From contig JAACFB010000014.1 of the NCBI GenBank assembly GCA_009937615.1, positions 1-62,576 of the forward strand: a stretch of DNA of 62,576 nt. The letters are read 5' to 3'. The stretch comes from Gammaproteobacteria bacterium. Lineage in GTDB: Bacteria; Pseudomonadota; Gammaproteobacteria; Steroidobacterales; Woeseiaceae. The position numbers and the translations under genes were made by a program. Every line of letters starts with the position of its first letter. Position 1 is the stretch's first letter. Positions 1 to 6,775 of this stretch are shown piece by piece. Under the pieces are notes generated by a model that worked only from the letters and a program-made list of their open reading frames with translations, did not search any database and was not told where the DNA came from.

Positions 1-83
<83 letters not shown>

Positions 84-98
84 TGCCAGCCGGCCATT

Positions 99-1085
99 TT
101 AGTCGGTTGCAAGTATCTTGGCTATTATTTCCGGATCGTCGGGCAATAACCCCGATTTCGGCAGTCGCGGCACGAGCTCCCGCCATCGGGGCCACATCAA
201 GAATGCCTTCTCGAACAGGGGCAACGCCTCATCGACGCGTCCCGCACCGGCGAGCGTGGCGGCATGCCAGAAAACCATCTCGTGGTTGTCGGGCGCAAGT
301 GCTTCGGCGGCCCCGTATACCCTGGATGCCTTCTCGAAGTCACCCTCGGTCATATGGCCGTCACCCTCGTTCATCAGGTTATAGGCACGATTCAGCGTGA
401 GCAGGCGCCGCAGTTCGACAAGCGGCTCGGCTGCATCATCGACGCGCAGGTCGAACAGTCGCCCGCCCCAGGGCGGCTCCCCGGCTTCACCGCTGACGAC
501 CAGCAGGGCGGCCGACTGTTTGCCGCGAATATCGCCGCCCTCGCCCTGTGCAGCCTCGAGCGCAACCATGAGCCGCTCGGCCAGGTCACCGTCGGAGGCC
601 TCATACGCGGCTGCCATCACCTCGCAAACCGTCGGTTTCCACATCAGGTTAGCCTGCACCGTGTAGGTTGCGCCTGCCATGTCGCAATACTCGTCGATCG
701 AGTTCTCCCCCGTATGATTGGCAACCACACCGTTGTTGTCGACCATGCCTACCTGGCGAACGTTGGCATGCTCGTCGGCCGCAAGCAGCGCAACGAGGGC
801 TTCGGCGGCACTCTTGCCGGCGCGCATTAACTGCAGGCCGAGCGGTCCGTAGCTCGGATCGGTGAAGGACTGCGTGGCAACCGCACCGATACCGGGCTCG
901 GCCCAGAGCACGCCGGAACCCACGGAGAACCAGTGCGACTGGACCGCCACTCCGAGTTCGCCGGTCTCTGCATCCCGAGCAACGATCGAGTATGTATTTA
1001 CCGGCCGCAGCGGTCGCTCAGCATCGGCCAGCAGGGGCAGCAGAACAAGGAACAGCATGCAGGCGCTGCAGGTTCGATTCAACAT
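99..1085 (-). CDS. Secreted DUF1028 protein with C-terminal TPR-like region
   Basis: A predicted secreted protein of 328 residues. Residues 1-22 form a signal peptide with a hydrophobic core (MLFLVLLPLLADA). Residues about 28-225 match the DUF1028 pattern, including TYSIVARD, a GxLGVAVQSH-like strand, SFTDPSYGP and a GNL/ANLM-type strand. That family is believed to have an Ntn-hydrolase-like fold, but no reaction is established. Residues about 230-305 look like one or two tetratricopeptide repeats (EGDFEKASRVY, GRVDEALPLFEKA). The gene is divergent from the M28 peptidase, with only 44 bases between the start codons, so the two probably share a control region. A role in peptide or amide turnover in the periplasm is an inference from the fold and the neighbour. 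Confidence 0.8.
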   Translation of the reverse strand: MLNRTCSACMLFLVLLPLLADAERPLRPVNTYSIVARDAETGELGVAVQSHWFSVGSGVLWAEPGIGAVATQSFTDPSYGPLGLQLMRAGKSAAEALVALLAADEHANVRQVGMVDNNGVVANHTGENSIDEYCDMAGATYTVQANLMWKPTVCEVMAAAYEASDGDLAERLMVALEAAQGEGGDIRGKQSAALLVVSGEAGEPPWGGRLFDLRVDDAAEPLVELRRLLTLNRAYNLMNEGDGHMTEGDFEKASRVYGAAEALAPDNHEMVFWHAATLAGAGRVDEALPLFEKAFLMWPRWRELVPRLPKSGLLPDDPEIIAKILATD

Positions 1086-1129
1086 AGCTACACTCCGTCA
1101 ACGAATCGCACGAGTTTACTGGAGACAAG

Positions 1130-2602
1130 ATGAGAACAATAAGATTCTTCTGGGTGAGTGCACTGGCCTGCGGCCTGACCGCTCTTCCGGCGGCAGCCGA
1201 AGACGACGTCGAGCGATTGGTTGCTGCGATGCTGGGCGATACGCCGATCATCGACGACCTGCGCGAACTCACCGATGATATTGGCGGCCGACCAACGGGC
1301 TCGGACGCCAACCGGAAAGCCGTCGCATGGGCTGTAGAAAAGCTGCGCCAGGCAGAAGTCAGCGTCACCACAGAAGACTTCGAAATGCCGTTCCAGTGGC
1401 AGGAGAAGCTCGCCTTCGCGAGCATCAGCGGTGACGTCAGCTTCGATCCGCACGTCGTTGCCAAGCCGTTTTCGACGGCGGCCGACGCACGAGTCGCGCG
1501 CCTCGTCGACGGTGGCAGCGGCAGCGCGGACGATTTCAAAAGGGTCGGTGATGCCGTGAAAGGCGCATGGGTACTTATCGAAACGCCCGAGCTCAATGAC
1601 GACATCGGTCTCGCCGGCCTTTTTGGCCTTTACGGCAATGCAAGGCAGTTTGAAGCGCGCGCGAATGCAGCCGAAGCGCTGGGGGTCGTGCAGATGTCGC
1701 CGTACCCCAAGAACCTCGTTTACCGTCAATTCGCCAGCACGAATTACGAAAACGACATGCCATTACTCGTCATGGATCGTGAGCATGCGCTGCGCGCGCT
1801 GCGACTGATGCGTTCTGGCCGATCGCTATCGCTCGGCGCTACGATCAGCATTGACGCCGGCTACAGCTACTCGGCGACCAACGTTATCGCCGAGATCCCA
1901 GGCACCTCGCGAGCCGATGAGATCGTCCTGTTCGGCGCCCATCTGGATTCATTCGATCTCGGCACCGGTGCGCTCGACAACGGCGTCAACGTAGCAATGC
2001 TGATCAACCTGGCTCGGCAGATCACGCGCCTCGGCTTGAAGCCGGAACGCACGATTCGGTTTGCACTGTGGAACGGCGAAGAACAAGCCCTTGTCGGATC
2101 GTGGAAGTACACGGAACAACATGAGGATGAACTCGATGATCACGTTGTCGCCGCATCGTTCGATATCGGCAGCGGCCGCACGACCGGCTTCTTCACTGGC
2201 GGGCGACCGGCACTGGTTCCTTTAGTGGATAAGTACCTGGAACCGGTTGCCGGGTTGGGCCCGTTCCAGCAGATCGATGTCCCGCTCGTTGGCACCGATA
2301 ATTTCGACTTCATGATCGAGGGGGTCCCAAACCTGATCGCGATCCAGTCGGACGCGAACTATGCGTCCAACTACCATGCCGAGTCGGATACTTTCGAAAA
2401 AGTCGACCAGTACCAGGTGCGGCTGAACTCGGCGATCGCCGCCGCTGTCGTATGGGGTTTCGCCAACGACTCTGACCGCTTGCCACGCCAGACACATGAT
2501 GAAGTCGAAGACCTTGTCGACAGCACCAACCTCGAACAGCAAATGAAGGACTTTTCGGTCTGGGACGGCTGGGCAGACGGCACGCGGGGGCAACATGATT
2601 AA
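1130..2602 (+). CDS. Secreted M28-family zinc metallopeptidase
   Basis: A 490-residue exported peptidase of the M28 (aminopeptidase / carboxypeptidase Q-like) family. Residues 1-23 are a signal peptide ending LPAAA. The catalytic half carries the expected co-catalytic zinc ligands: His271 in GAHLDSFD, Asp283 in GALDNGV, Glu318 in WNGEEQ with Glu317 as the general base, Asp345 in SFDIG and His416 in NYHAESDT. The region between residues 100 and 235 fits the PA-like insert seen in this subgroup. The start is supported by GGAGA about six bases upstream. It is expected to trim amino acids from peptides in the periplasm or outside the cell. Exact substrate specificity cannot be read from the sequence. 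Confidence 0.9.
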   Translation: MRTIRFFWVSALACGLTALPAAAEDDVERLVAAMLGDTPIIDDLRELTDDIGGRPTGSDANRKAVAWAVEKLRQAEVSVTTEDFEMPFQWQEKLAFASISGDVSFDPHVVAKPFSTAADARVARLVDGGSGSADDFKRVGDAVKGAWVLIETPELNDDIGLAGLFGLYGNARQFEARANAAEALGVVQMSPYPKNLVYRQFASTNYENDMPLLVMDREHALRALRLMRSGRSLSLGATISIDAGYSYSATNVIAEIPGTSRADEIVLFGAHLDSFDLGTGALDNGVNVAMLINLARQITRLGLKPERTIRFALWNGEEQALVGSWKYTEQHEDELDDHVVAASFDIGSGRTTGFFTGGRPALVPLVDKYLEPVAGLGPFQQIDVPLVGTDNFDFMIEGVPNLIAIQSDANYASNYHAESDTFEKVDQYQVRLNSAIAAAVVWGFANDSDRLPRQTHDEVEDLVDSTNLEQQMKDFSVWDGWADGTRGQHD

Positions 2603-2663
2603 ATCAGGACGATGGAACACCGCCATGTCGACAATGCTTGTCTGAAAACGCACCGCAGCGAAA

Positions 2664-2739
2664 TGGTGGGCCCCCGGGGACTCGAACCCCGAACCAATGG
2701 ATTAAGAGTCCACTGCTCTACCAATTGAGCTAGAGGCCC
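2664..2739 (-). tRNA. tRNA-Lys (anticodon CUU)
   Basis: The minus strand gives a complete 76-nt cloverleaf. Acceptor GGGCCTC pairs (with G-T) with GGGGCCC, the D-arm is GCTC...GAGC, the anticodon loop is ACTCTTAAT with anticodon CTT, the T-loop is TTCGAGT, and CCA is encoded. It lies 61 bases past the M28 stop and is not in the same transcript as tRNA-His, because an opposite-strand gene separates them. Confidence 0.95.
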
Positions 2740-2845
2740 TTCCGCTGCGTCCGTTGCCGGTATAAATGCCTTGGGAAGGCCGGCCGGACGCGCGATACTA
2801 GCAGAATGCCGCGATTCGCCGCAAAGCCTTGAGAGGATGATAACC

Positions 2846-3364
2846 ATGAAATCACTATCATTGCTGCTGGTCACCTTAGCGCTTGCAACGACACTGCATG
2901 CGGACCCAATCGAAGAAGTCCGCTGCCGTGAGACTGGGTTCAGCGTTGCGGTCGAGACAGGCGACGCCGATTTGTTCGCCAGCTTTATCGACGAGGACGC
3001 CCGTTTCGTCGGCAATGCCGTACTGCACGGACCAGCGGCAATCGCAGAAGCATGGAGCGCCTTTTTTGCCGAAGACGGCCCGAAGATCAAATGGCGGCCC
3101 CGATTCGTCGAAGTGCTCGACGACGGCAAGCTCGCGCTGACACGTGGACCCTACCGGATGATCACTACCGACGAACAGGGCAACGAGTCCGAATACTGGG
3201 GCACGTTCAATTCGGTCTGGCGCCTGCATGATGACGGCGTATGGAAGGTCGTGTTCGACGCCGGCAGCGATCCTGTCGAAACGCCGACCGACGAAGTGAA
3301 AGCGCTGTTATCTGAGGAGAATAACTGCCCCGGTCAGGCCGGGCCTGACACCGCGGGAAAGTGA
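2846..3364 (+). CDS. Exported SnoaL/DUF4440-like protein (NTF2 fold)
   Basis: A small protein of 172 residues when started at 2846, where GAGAGG precedes the ATG by nine bases; an in-frame ATG at 2837 abuts that site and is unlikely. Residues 1-19 form a signal peptide (SLLLVTLALATTLHA). The rest has the pattern of DUF4440 / SnoaL-like NTF2-fold domains: ETGFSVAVETGDADLFASFI, then DEDARFVG, GPAAIAEAWSAFF and a closing WRLHDDGVWKVVFD strand. These domains often bind small molecules, and many members have no known activity. It sits alone between tRNA genes on the opposite strand. No substrate can be inferred. Confidence 0.8.
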   Translation: MKSLSLLLVTLALATTLHADPIEEVRCRETGFSVAVETGDADLFASFIDEDARFVGNAVLHGPAAIAEAWSAFFAEDGPKIKWRPRFVEVLDDGKLALTRGPYRMITTDEQGNESEYWGTFNSVWRLHDDGVWKVVFDAGSDPVETPTDEVKALLSEENNCPGQAGPDTAGK

Positions 3365-3370
3365 CGTTCG

Positions 3371-3429
3371 GCCGCGGTTTAACCGGGCTTATCGCCTCGA
3401 AATTGGGGTGGACGATGGGACTCGAACCC
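3371..3429. repeat. 59-bp direct repeat, copy 1 (contains a tRNA-His 3' fragment)
   Basis: These 59 bases are identical to 3522-3580. In copy 2 the shared block covers the last 26 bases of the intact tRNA-His gene (including CCA) plus 33 bases of downstream flank. Here bases 3404-3429 carry the same tRNA 3' end, but the sequence beyond 3429 does not complete a cloverleaf: the T-stem is mismatched and no acceptor partner is present. It is a broken copy lying just downstream of the real gene, the arrangement left by site-specific integration into a tRNA 3' end or by slippage/unequal recombination. Confidence 0.9.
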
Positions 3430-3481
3430 CGGTCGAAAGAAGTCCGCTCTCTCCGCGCTGGCATCAGCTCAACGGTGCGAC

Positions 3482-3513
3482 CGACCGGGATCATAAATAA
3501 TCGATCCCGGTTG
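3482..3513. other. Inverted repeat between the two 59-bp copies
   Basis: An 11-bp stem (nine perfect pairs, ACCGGGATC against GATCCCGGT, then one G-T and one C-G pair) encloses a ten-base loop rich in A and T. One arm resembles the anticodon-stem region of the nearby tRNA-His, which has CGACCGGGATCAC. No run of T follows on either strand, so it does not look like an intrinsic terminator. It may be a rearranged piece of tRNA-His. Confidence 0.6.
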
Positions 3514-3521
3514 TCGTGACC

Positions 3522-3580
3522 GCCGCGGTTTAACCGGGCTTATCGCCTCGAAATTGGGGTGGACGATGGGACTCGAACCC
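3522..3580. repeat. 59-bp direct repeat, copy 2 (includes the 3' end of intact tRNA-His)
   Basis: Identical to 3371-3429 and 151 bases away from it. Bases 3555-3580 are the 3' end of the functional tRNA-His, and 3522-3554 are its downstream flank. The flank contains CCGGTTTAACCG-like complementary sequence (within GCGGTTTAACCGGGC), which could form a small hairpin in the transcript. Confidence 0.9.
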
Positions 3581-3631
3581 ACGACGACCGGGATCACAAC
3601 CCGGGGCTCTACCAACTGAGCTACGCCCACC
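3555..3631 (-). tRNA. tRNA-His (anticodon GUG)
   Basis: The minus strand gives a 77-nt cloverleaf with the His-specific extra G at the 5' end opposite C73. The acceptor is GTGGGCG, the anticodon loop TTGTGAT gives anticodon GTG, the T-loop is TTCGAGT, and CCA is encoded. It lies 38 bases downstream of the split tRNA-Arg and on the same strand, so both are probably cut from the transcript that starts upstream of tRNA-Pro. Confidence 0.96.
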
Positions 3632-3711
3632 ATTGGAATTACTCTTCTAGTTTACTCCGTCTCGCGTATTGGCGCGCCCGGCAGGACTCGAACCTGCAAC
3701 ATTCGGCTTAG

Positions 3712-4355
3712 CTTACCAGCTACCGCTTTCGCGGCCCTGCCCAGGCAGGTTTGTGGTCTGGACTATCTCTTCACCGTCTCAGGTGCCGCACGTATAGTCT
3801 CTACGGAGCCCTGCGAAAGTCAGCCGCGAAGTTTACGCGTCTTGCCTGACTATTCTTGGATGTTCTTACCCTCAGTGAGACATTCGAGCAAAACCGCTTC
3901 GGTTCGAGGTAACAGCACTCATCAGTGTCCGGACAGCAGATGCAGTTGAGGTCGACCTCATTCTCATCGACAGGCACGGTGTGCGTTCCCTGTCGACCTG
4001 CCCAACTCGTCGCAAACTTGACTTGCAGGACACCATTATTGCCAGGTGCCCTGTACTTCACCTGAACCCGCTGGAATTCTCCCTTCCTGTAGGCCACCAG
4101 ATCGAACGGTGAATGTTCTGTCTGTGGCACACAAATAGTGAATCCTTGCTCGAACAGATCTACCTGAGCCTTCAAAACACCCAGGTCTCCCTTGCTCTTG
4201 GTGTGATGCGACAACGTATCCGCCTCAATTCCCTCCAATACTCAGGTCGACCACAGGTTTCCACGGGATTGCCATCAGCCTTGGCTGTTAAGGTTTCCCC
4301 GTTACAGTGCAGTCCACTGTGCCAGTTCTGTTTCCCGACACAGGCTCCTCACTCA
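3712..4355 (-). ncRNA. Group I intron (644 nt) in the anticodon of tRNA-Arg(UCU)
   Basis: Read on the minus strand, the intron follows an exon-terminal T and ends in G, as group I introns do. GAGG at intron positions 6-9 can pair with exon CCTT through a G-U at the splice site, forming P1. The core elements appear in order: P-like AACGGGGAAACC (4291-4303), Q-like GCAATCCCGTGG (4261-4272), R-like GTAGAGACTATACG (about 3790-3804) and S-like AAGAGATAGTCCAG (about 3758-3772). P7 forms between GACUA (3795-3799) and UAGUC (3761-3765). P8 is CACC/GGTG. Two P9-region hairpins follow, at 3736-3749 and, with a GAAA tetraloop, at 3723-3734. The core looks intact, so self-splicing is expected. The endonuclease gene fills the P6 region. 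Confidence 0.93.
3801..4214 (-). CDS. Intron-encoded PD-(D/E)XK-type homing endonuclease
   Basis: A protein of about 137 residues encoded inside the group I intron. The N-terminal HHTKSKGDLGVLKAQVDL motif, then EHSPFDLVAY and QRVQVKYR, matches the small group-I-associated endonucleases typified by I-Ssp6803I of the cyanobacterial tRNA-fMet intron; the Asp of PFD and the Q-x-K of VQVKY are the PD-(D/E)XK catalytic residues. The C-terminal part has Cys residues (CICCPDTDECC) that could bind a metal. I chose TTG at 4214 because GAGG lies eight bases before it; an upstream TTG at 4238 lacks a clear ribosome site. The stop codon overlaps the R core element of the intron. It presumably cuts intronless tRNA-Arg(UCU) genes near the insertion site and so drives intron homing. 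Confidence 0.87.
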   Translation of the reverse strand: MSHHTKSKGDLGVLKAQVDLFEQGFTICVPQTEHSPFDLVAYRKGEFQRVQVKYRAPGNNGVLQVKFATSWAGRQGTHTVPVDENEVDLNCICCPDTDECCYLEPKRFCSNVSLRVRTSKNSQARRVNFAADFRRAP

Positions 4356-4456
4356 AAGGCCGATGCTCTATCCGGTTGAGCTACGGGCGCTTTCTATTTC
4401 AATACGCAAGATCCTCCAATTCAATACCCAAATCTCTCCATTTGATCTTAAAACAC

Positions 4457-4533
4457 TGGTCGGGGCAGACGGATTCGAACCGCCGACCCTCTGCTCCCAA
4501 AGCAGATGCGCTACCAGACTGCGCCATGCCCCG
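4457..4533 (-). tRNA. tRNA-Pro (anticodon UGG)
   Basis: The minus strand gives a complete 77-nt cloverleaf with acceptor CGGGGCA, anticodon loop TTTGGGA (anticodon TGG), T-loop TTCGAAT and encoded CCA. It is the first gene of the Pro-Arg-His unit. An AT-rich 66-base spacer separates it from tRNA-Arg, and a near-consensus promoter lies about 60 bases upstream. Confidence 0.96.
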
Positions 4534-4590
4534 CCGCCAGTAATTCTGCCACACGACGCCGTGGCCGAGGCCCGGACCCGTGGGTGGCTG

Positions 4591-4619
4591 ATGATACGGA
4601 CGGGCCGGAAGGCCGTCAA
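4591..4619 (-). promoter_or_regulatory. Sigma-70 promoter of the tRNA-Pro-Arg-His unit
   Basis: On the minus strand, TTGACG (4614-4619) and TATCAT (4591-4596) are separated by exactly 17 bases. The DNA after the -10 box is GC-rich, as in growth-rate-controlled stable RNA promoters. The predicted start lies near 4584, about 50 bases before tRNA-Pro. The rest of the 4534-4803 gap holds no gene that I can recognise. Confidence 0.75.
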
Positions 4620-4803
4620 CGAAGACGGGCAGGCGCTTATTCCAGGCCCGGCGATTCCTCATCGGACGCGCAACAGAATGACATGTGGCCGCGTGGCATG
4701 CAGCGGCCCGGCAGCGGGGCCCGGTTCCGGCGAGCGCCTACAGGGTTTCATGAAGTTCTGGTATCGTCGGGACGTCGCAGTCATTTGAACGCTTGAGACA
4801 ACC

Positions 4804-5391
4804 ATGCAAAAGACTCTGATCGCCCTGCTGATGGGACTCTTCGGCACGCTCGTGATTGCCGCCGACGCCGTCCCCCCGCACCCATACATCAAGATGGAGA
4901 CGACTGAGGGCACCATCATTCTCGAACTCGACGGCCGCCAGGCGCCGATCACGGTCGATCATTTCCTGAAGCTCGTGGACAGCGGTTTCTATAACGGCAC
5001 GATCTTTCACCGGGTCATTCCCGGATTCATGGCCCAGGCTGGCGGTCACACGCCGGACCTGACGCTCAAGGAGTCCGACGACATGATTCCCAATGAGTCC
5101 GGCAACGGCCTGAGCAACCTGCGCGGCACCGTCGCAATGGCGCGCACATCGGACCCGCATTCGGCGAACTCGCAGTTCTTCATAAACGTTGCCAATAACG
5201 ACCGACTCGACCCCGGCAAAGGCCTGGCTACCGGCACCTGGGGTTACGCGGTTTTTGGCCGGGTCATAGAAGGCATGTCGGTTGTCGACAAGATCGTCTC
5301 GGTCAAGACAGGACCGCAGGGGCCGTTGAGGTCCGACGTGCCCGTTGTGCCCATCGTCATAAAGGCAATGACTCGACATACGTTCGAGTAG
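4804..5391 (+). CDS. ppiA: Periplasmic cyclophilin-type peptidyl-prolyl isomerase
   Basis: A 195-residue cyclophilin that catalyses cis-trans isomerisation of peptidyl-proline bonds. Residues 1-20 form a signal peptide (LIALLMGLFGTLVIAADA), so it should act in the periplasm like E. coli PpiA. The domain shows the usual blocks: NGTIFHRVIPGFMAQ with catalytic Arg in FHRV, VAMARTSDPHSANSQFFINV, and FGRVIEGMSVVDKI. The stop is seven bases before lpxH, so the two are likely co-transcribed. The ATG lacks a strong ribosome site. The paralogue PpiB is cytoplasmic; the signal peptide argues against that name here. Confidence 0.92.
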   Translation: MQKTLIALLMGLFGTLVIAADAVPPHPYIKMETTEGTIILELDGRQAPITVDHFLKLVDSGFYNGTIFHRVIPGFMAQAGGHTPDLTLKESDDMIPNESGNGLSNLRGTVAMARTSDPHSANSQFFINVANNDRLDPGKGLATGTWGYAVFGRVIEGMSVVDKIVSVKTGPQGPLRSDVPVVPIVIKAMTRHTFE

Positions 5392-5398
5392 CCAGACG

Positions 5399-6124
5399 AT
5401 GACAACATTATTCGTTTCCGATCTGCACCTCGAGGCCGACAGGCAGGACATCGGCGCGCAGTTCGTCGAATTCCTGCGGACCGATGCCAGCGAGGCGGAC
5501 AGCCTCTATATTCTTGGTGATCTGTTTGAATCCTGGGTCGGTGATGACGATCCGAACGCCCATTATTTCACGATCAAACGCGCGCTCCGTAAACTGGTCG
5601 ACAGCGGAGTCCCCGTGTATTTCATGCACGGCAATCGTGACTTCATGATCGGCAAAGACTTTGCGAACGAAACCGGGATCGAGATTCTCAAAGATCCGCA
5701 GAAGGTCAGCCTGTACGGCGAGAATGCCCTGCTCAGTCACGGCGATGCGCTGTGCACGGATGATGTCCAGTATCAGCGGATCCGCAAGATGACCCGGGAC
5801 CCGAAGTGGCAGGCTGCAATGCGCGCGAAGCCGCTCAAGGAACGGCTGCGCATCGCGGCCGATGCGCGCCGCCAGAGCCTGGAGCGAACGCTCAATCTCG
5901 ACATGAATATCATGGACGTCAACGAGGACGCCGTGAAGCAGGTGATCGAAGAGCATGGCGTCGACATCTTGCTGCACGGCCACACGCATCGGCCAAACGT
6001 GCACACGGTCGATCTCGGCCACCGTCGGGCCAAGCGCATCGTGCTCGGCGACTGGTACACGCAGGGCAGCGTCGTGCGGTGGAACATGCGCGGACCGAAG
6101 CTGGAAACGATGCCGAGAAACTAG
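5399..6124 (+). CDS. lpxH: UDP-2,3-diacylglucosamine diphosphatase
   Basis: This 241-residue metallophosphoesterase hydrolyses UDP-2,3-diacylglucosamine to lipid X and UMP, the fourth step of lipid A synthesis at the inner face of the cytoplasmic membrane. The di-manganese motifs are all present: FVSDLHLE at residues 5-12, GDLFESWVGDD, MHGNRDFMIG, SHGDALCTDD and HGHTHRPNVH. The length is normal for LpxH. It follows the cyclophilin gene by seven bases, a pairing common in gammaproteobacteria. Confidence 0.97.
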   Translation: MTTLFVSDLHLEADRQDIGAQFVEFLRTDASEADSLYILGDLFESWVGDDDPNAHYFTIKRALRKLVDSGVPVYFMHGNRDFMIGKDFANETGIEILKDPQKVSLYGENALLSHGDALCTDDVQYQRIRKMTRDPKWQAAMRAKPLKERLRIAADARRQSLERTLNLDMNIMDVNEDAVKQVIEEHGVDILLHGHTHRPNVHTVDLGHRRAKRIVLGDWYTQGSVVRWNMRGPKLETMPRN

Positions 6125-6160
6125 CCGCGGCTCGCCGCTGCGCGCGGGATTCCCGGGTCC

Positions 6161-6775
6161 CTAGTCCGGCACCCCGGAGTGAAATCGGAACTGCGGATCG
6201 GGCGTTGTGATCAGCGCAGCCTCGAGTGTCCTTAGCTCGTCAAGCCGCGACTTGATATCGTCGTCGCCGGCTCCGGATTCGGATTTCGCGAGCGCGACGT
6301 ACTGTTCGAAATGGCGAGCTTCCGACGCCAGCAATCCTGAGTAGAATTTGCCGAGCCTCGCCGGCAAGAGCGGGGCCAGCGCGGCAAAACGTTCGCAGGA
6401 TCGCGCTTCGATCAGCGCTCCGATCAGCAGCATATCGAGCAACTTCCCAGGCTCGTCATCGCGTGCCGCTGCACGCAGGCTGCCTGCATAGCGTGAGGCC
6501 GTCAGGCGCTCGAACGGGACATCGAAGTCCGCCATGATCGAGCGCACCTGTTCAAAATGCCGCAGTTCCTCGCGCGCCAGTCGCGACATGCGTTGCGCCA
6601 GCGCAATGCGGTCCGGATAACGGTACAGAAAACCCAGCGCTGTCGAGGCCGCCTTGAGCTCACAGTTCGCGTGATCCAGCAACAGGTCCGGGAGCCGCGC
6701 ACAGGCGAGGTCCAGCCATGCCTTCGGCGTCGGCGTGGCGAGAAATTCGGCAATGGCACTGGGAACTACAGCCAC
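6161..6775 (-). CDS. miaE: tRNA-(ms2io6A37) hydroxylase
   Basis: A 204-residue ferritin-like di-iron monooxygenase that hydroxylates the isopentenyl group of ms2i6A37 in tRNAs reading codons that begin with U. The iron-binding helices are visible: LLDHANCELKAAS, ARLAREELRHFEQV (ExxH), IEARSCERFAAL and SEARHFEQYVAL (ExxH). The start overlaps the end of the upstream kinase gene by ten bases, so translation is probably coupled, and the gene closes the purF transcript. Whether the partner enzymes MiaA and MiaB are present cannot be judged here. Confidence 0.93.
   Translation of the reverse strand: MAVVPSAIAEFLATPTPKAWLDLACARLPDLLLDHANCELKAASTALGFLYRYPDRIALAQRMSRLAREELRHFEQVRSIMADFDVPFERLTASRYAGSLRAAARDDEPGKLLDMLLIGALIEARSCERFAALAPLLPARLGKFYSGLLASEARHFEQYVALAKSESGAGDDDIKSRLDELRTLEAALITTPDPQFRFHSGVPD

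Larger units (their letters stand above)
3670..4390 (-). tRNA. tRNA-Arg (anticodon UCU), interrupted by a group I intron
   Basis: Two separated halves join into one good tRNA. The 5' exon (4356-4390, 35 nt) holds acceptor GCGCCCG, the D-arm and the anticodon stem TCGGC followed by CTT. The 3' exon (3670-3711, 42 nt) starts CTAA, then anticodon stem GCCGA, variable loop, T-arm (TTCGAGT), CGGGCGC, discriminator G and CCA. Joined, the loop reads CTTCTAA, giving anticodon TCT. The product closely matches the known E. coli tRNA-Arg(UCU). The 644 bases between the halves carry group I intron landmarks, so the intron splits the anticodon between positions 34 and 35. The gene is the middle member of a Pro-Arg-His minus-strand unit. 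Confidence 0.95.
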
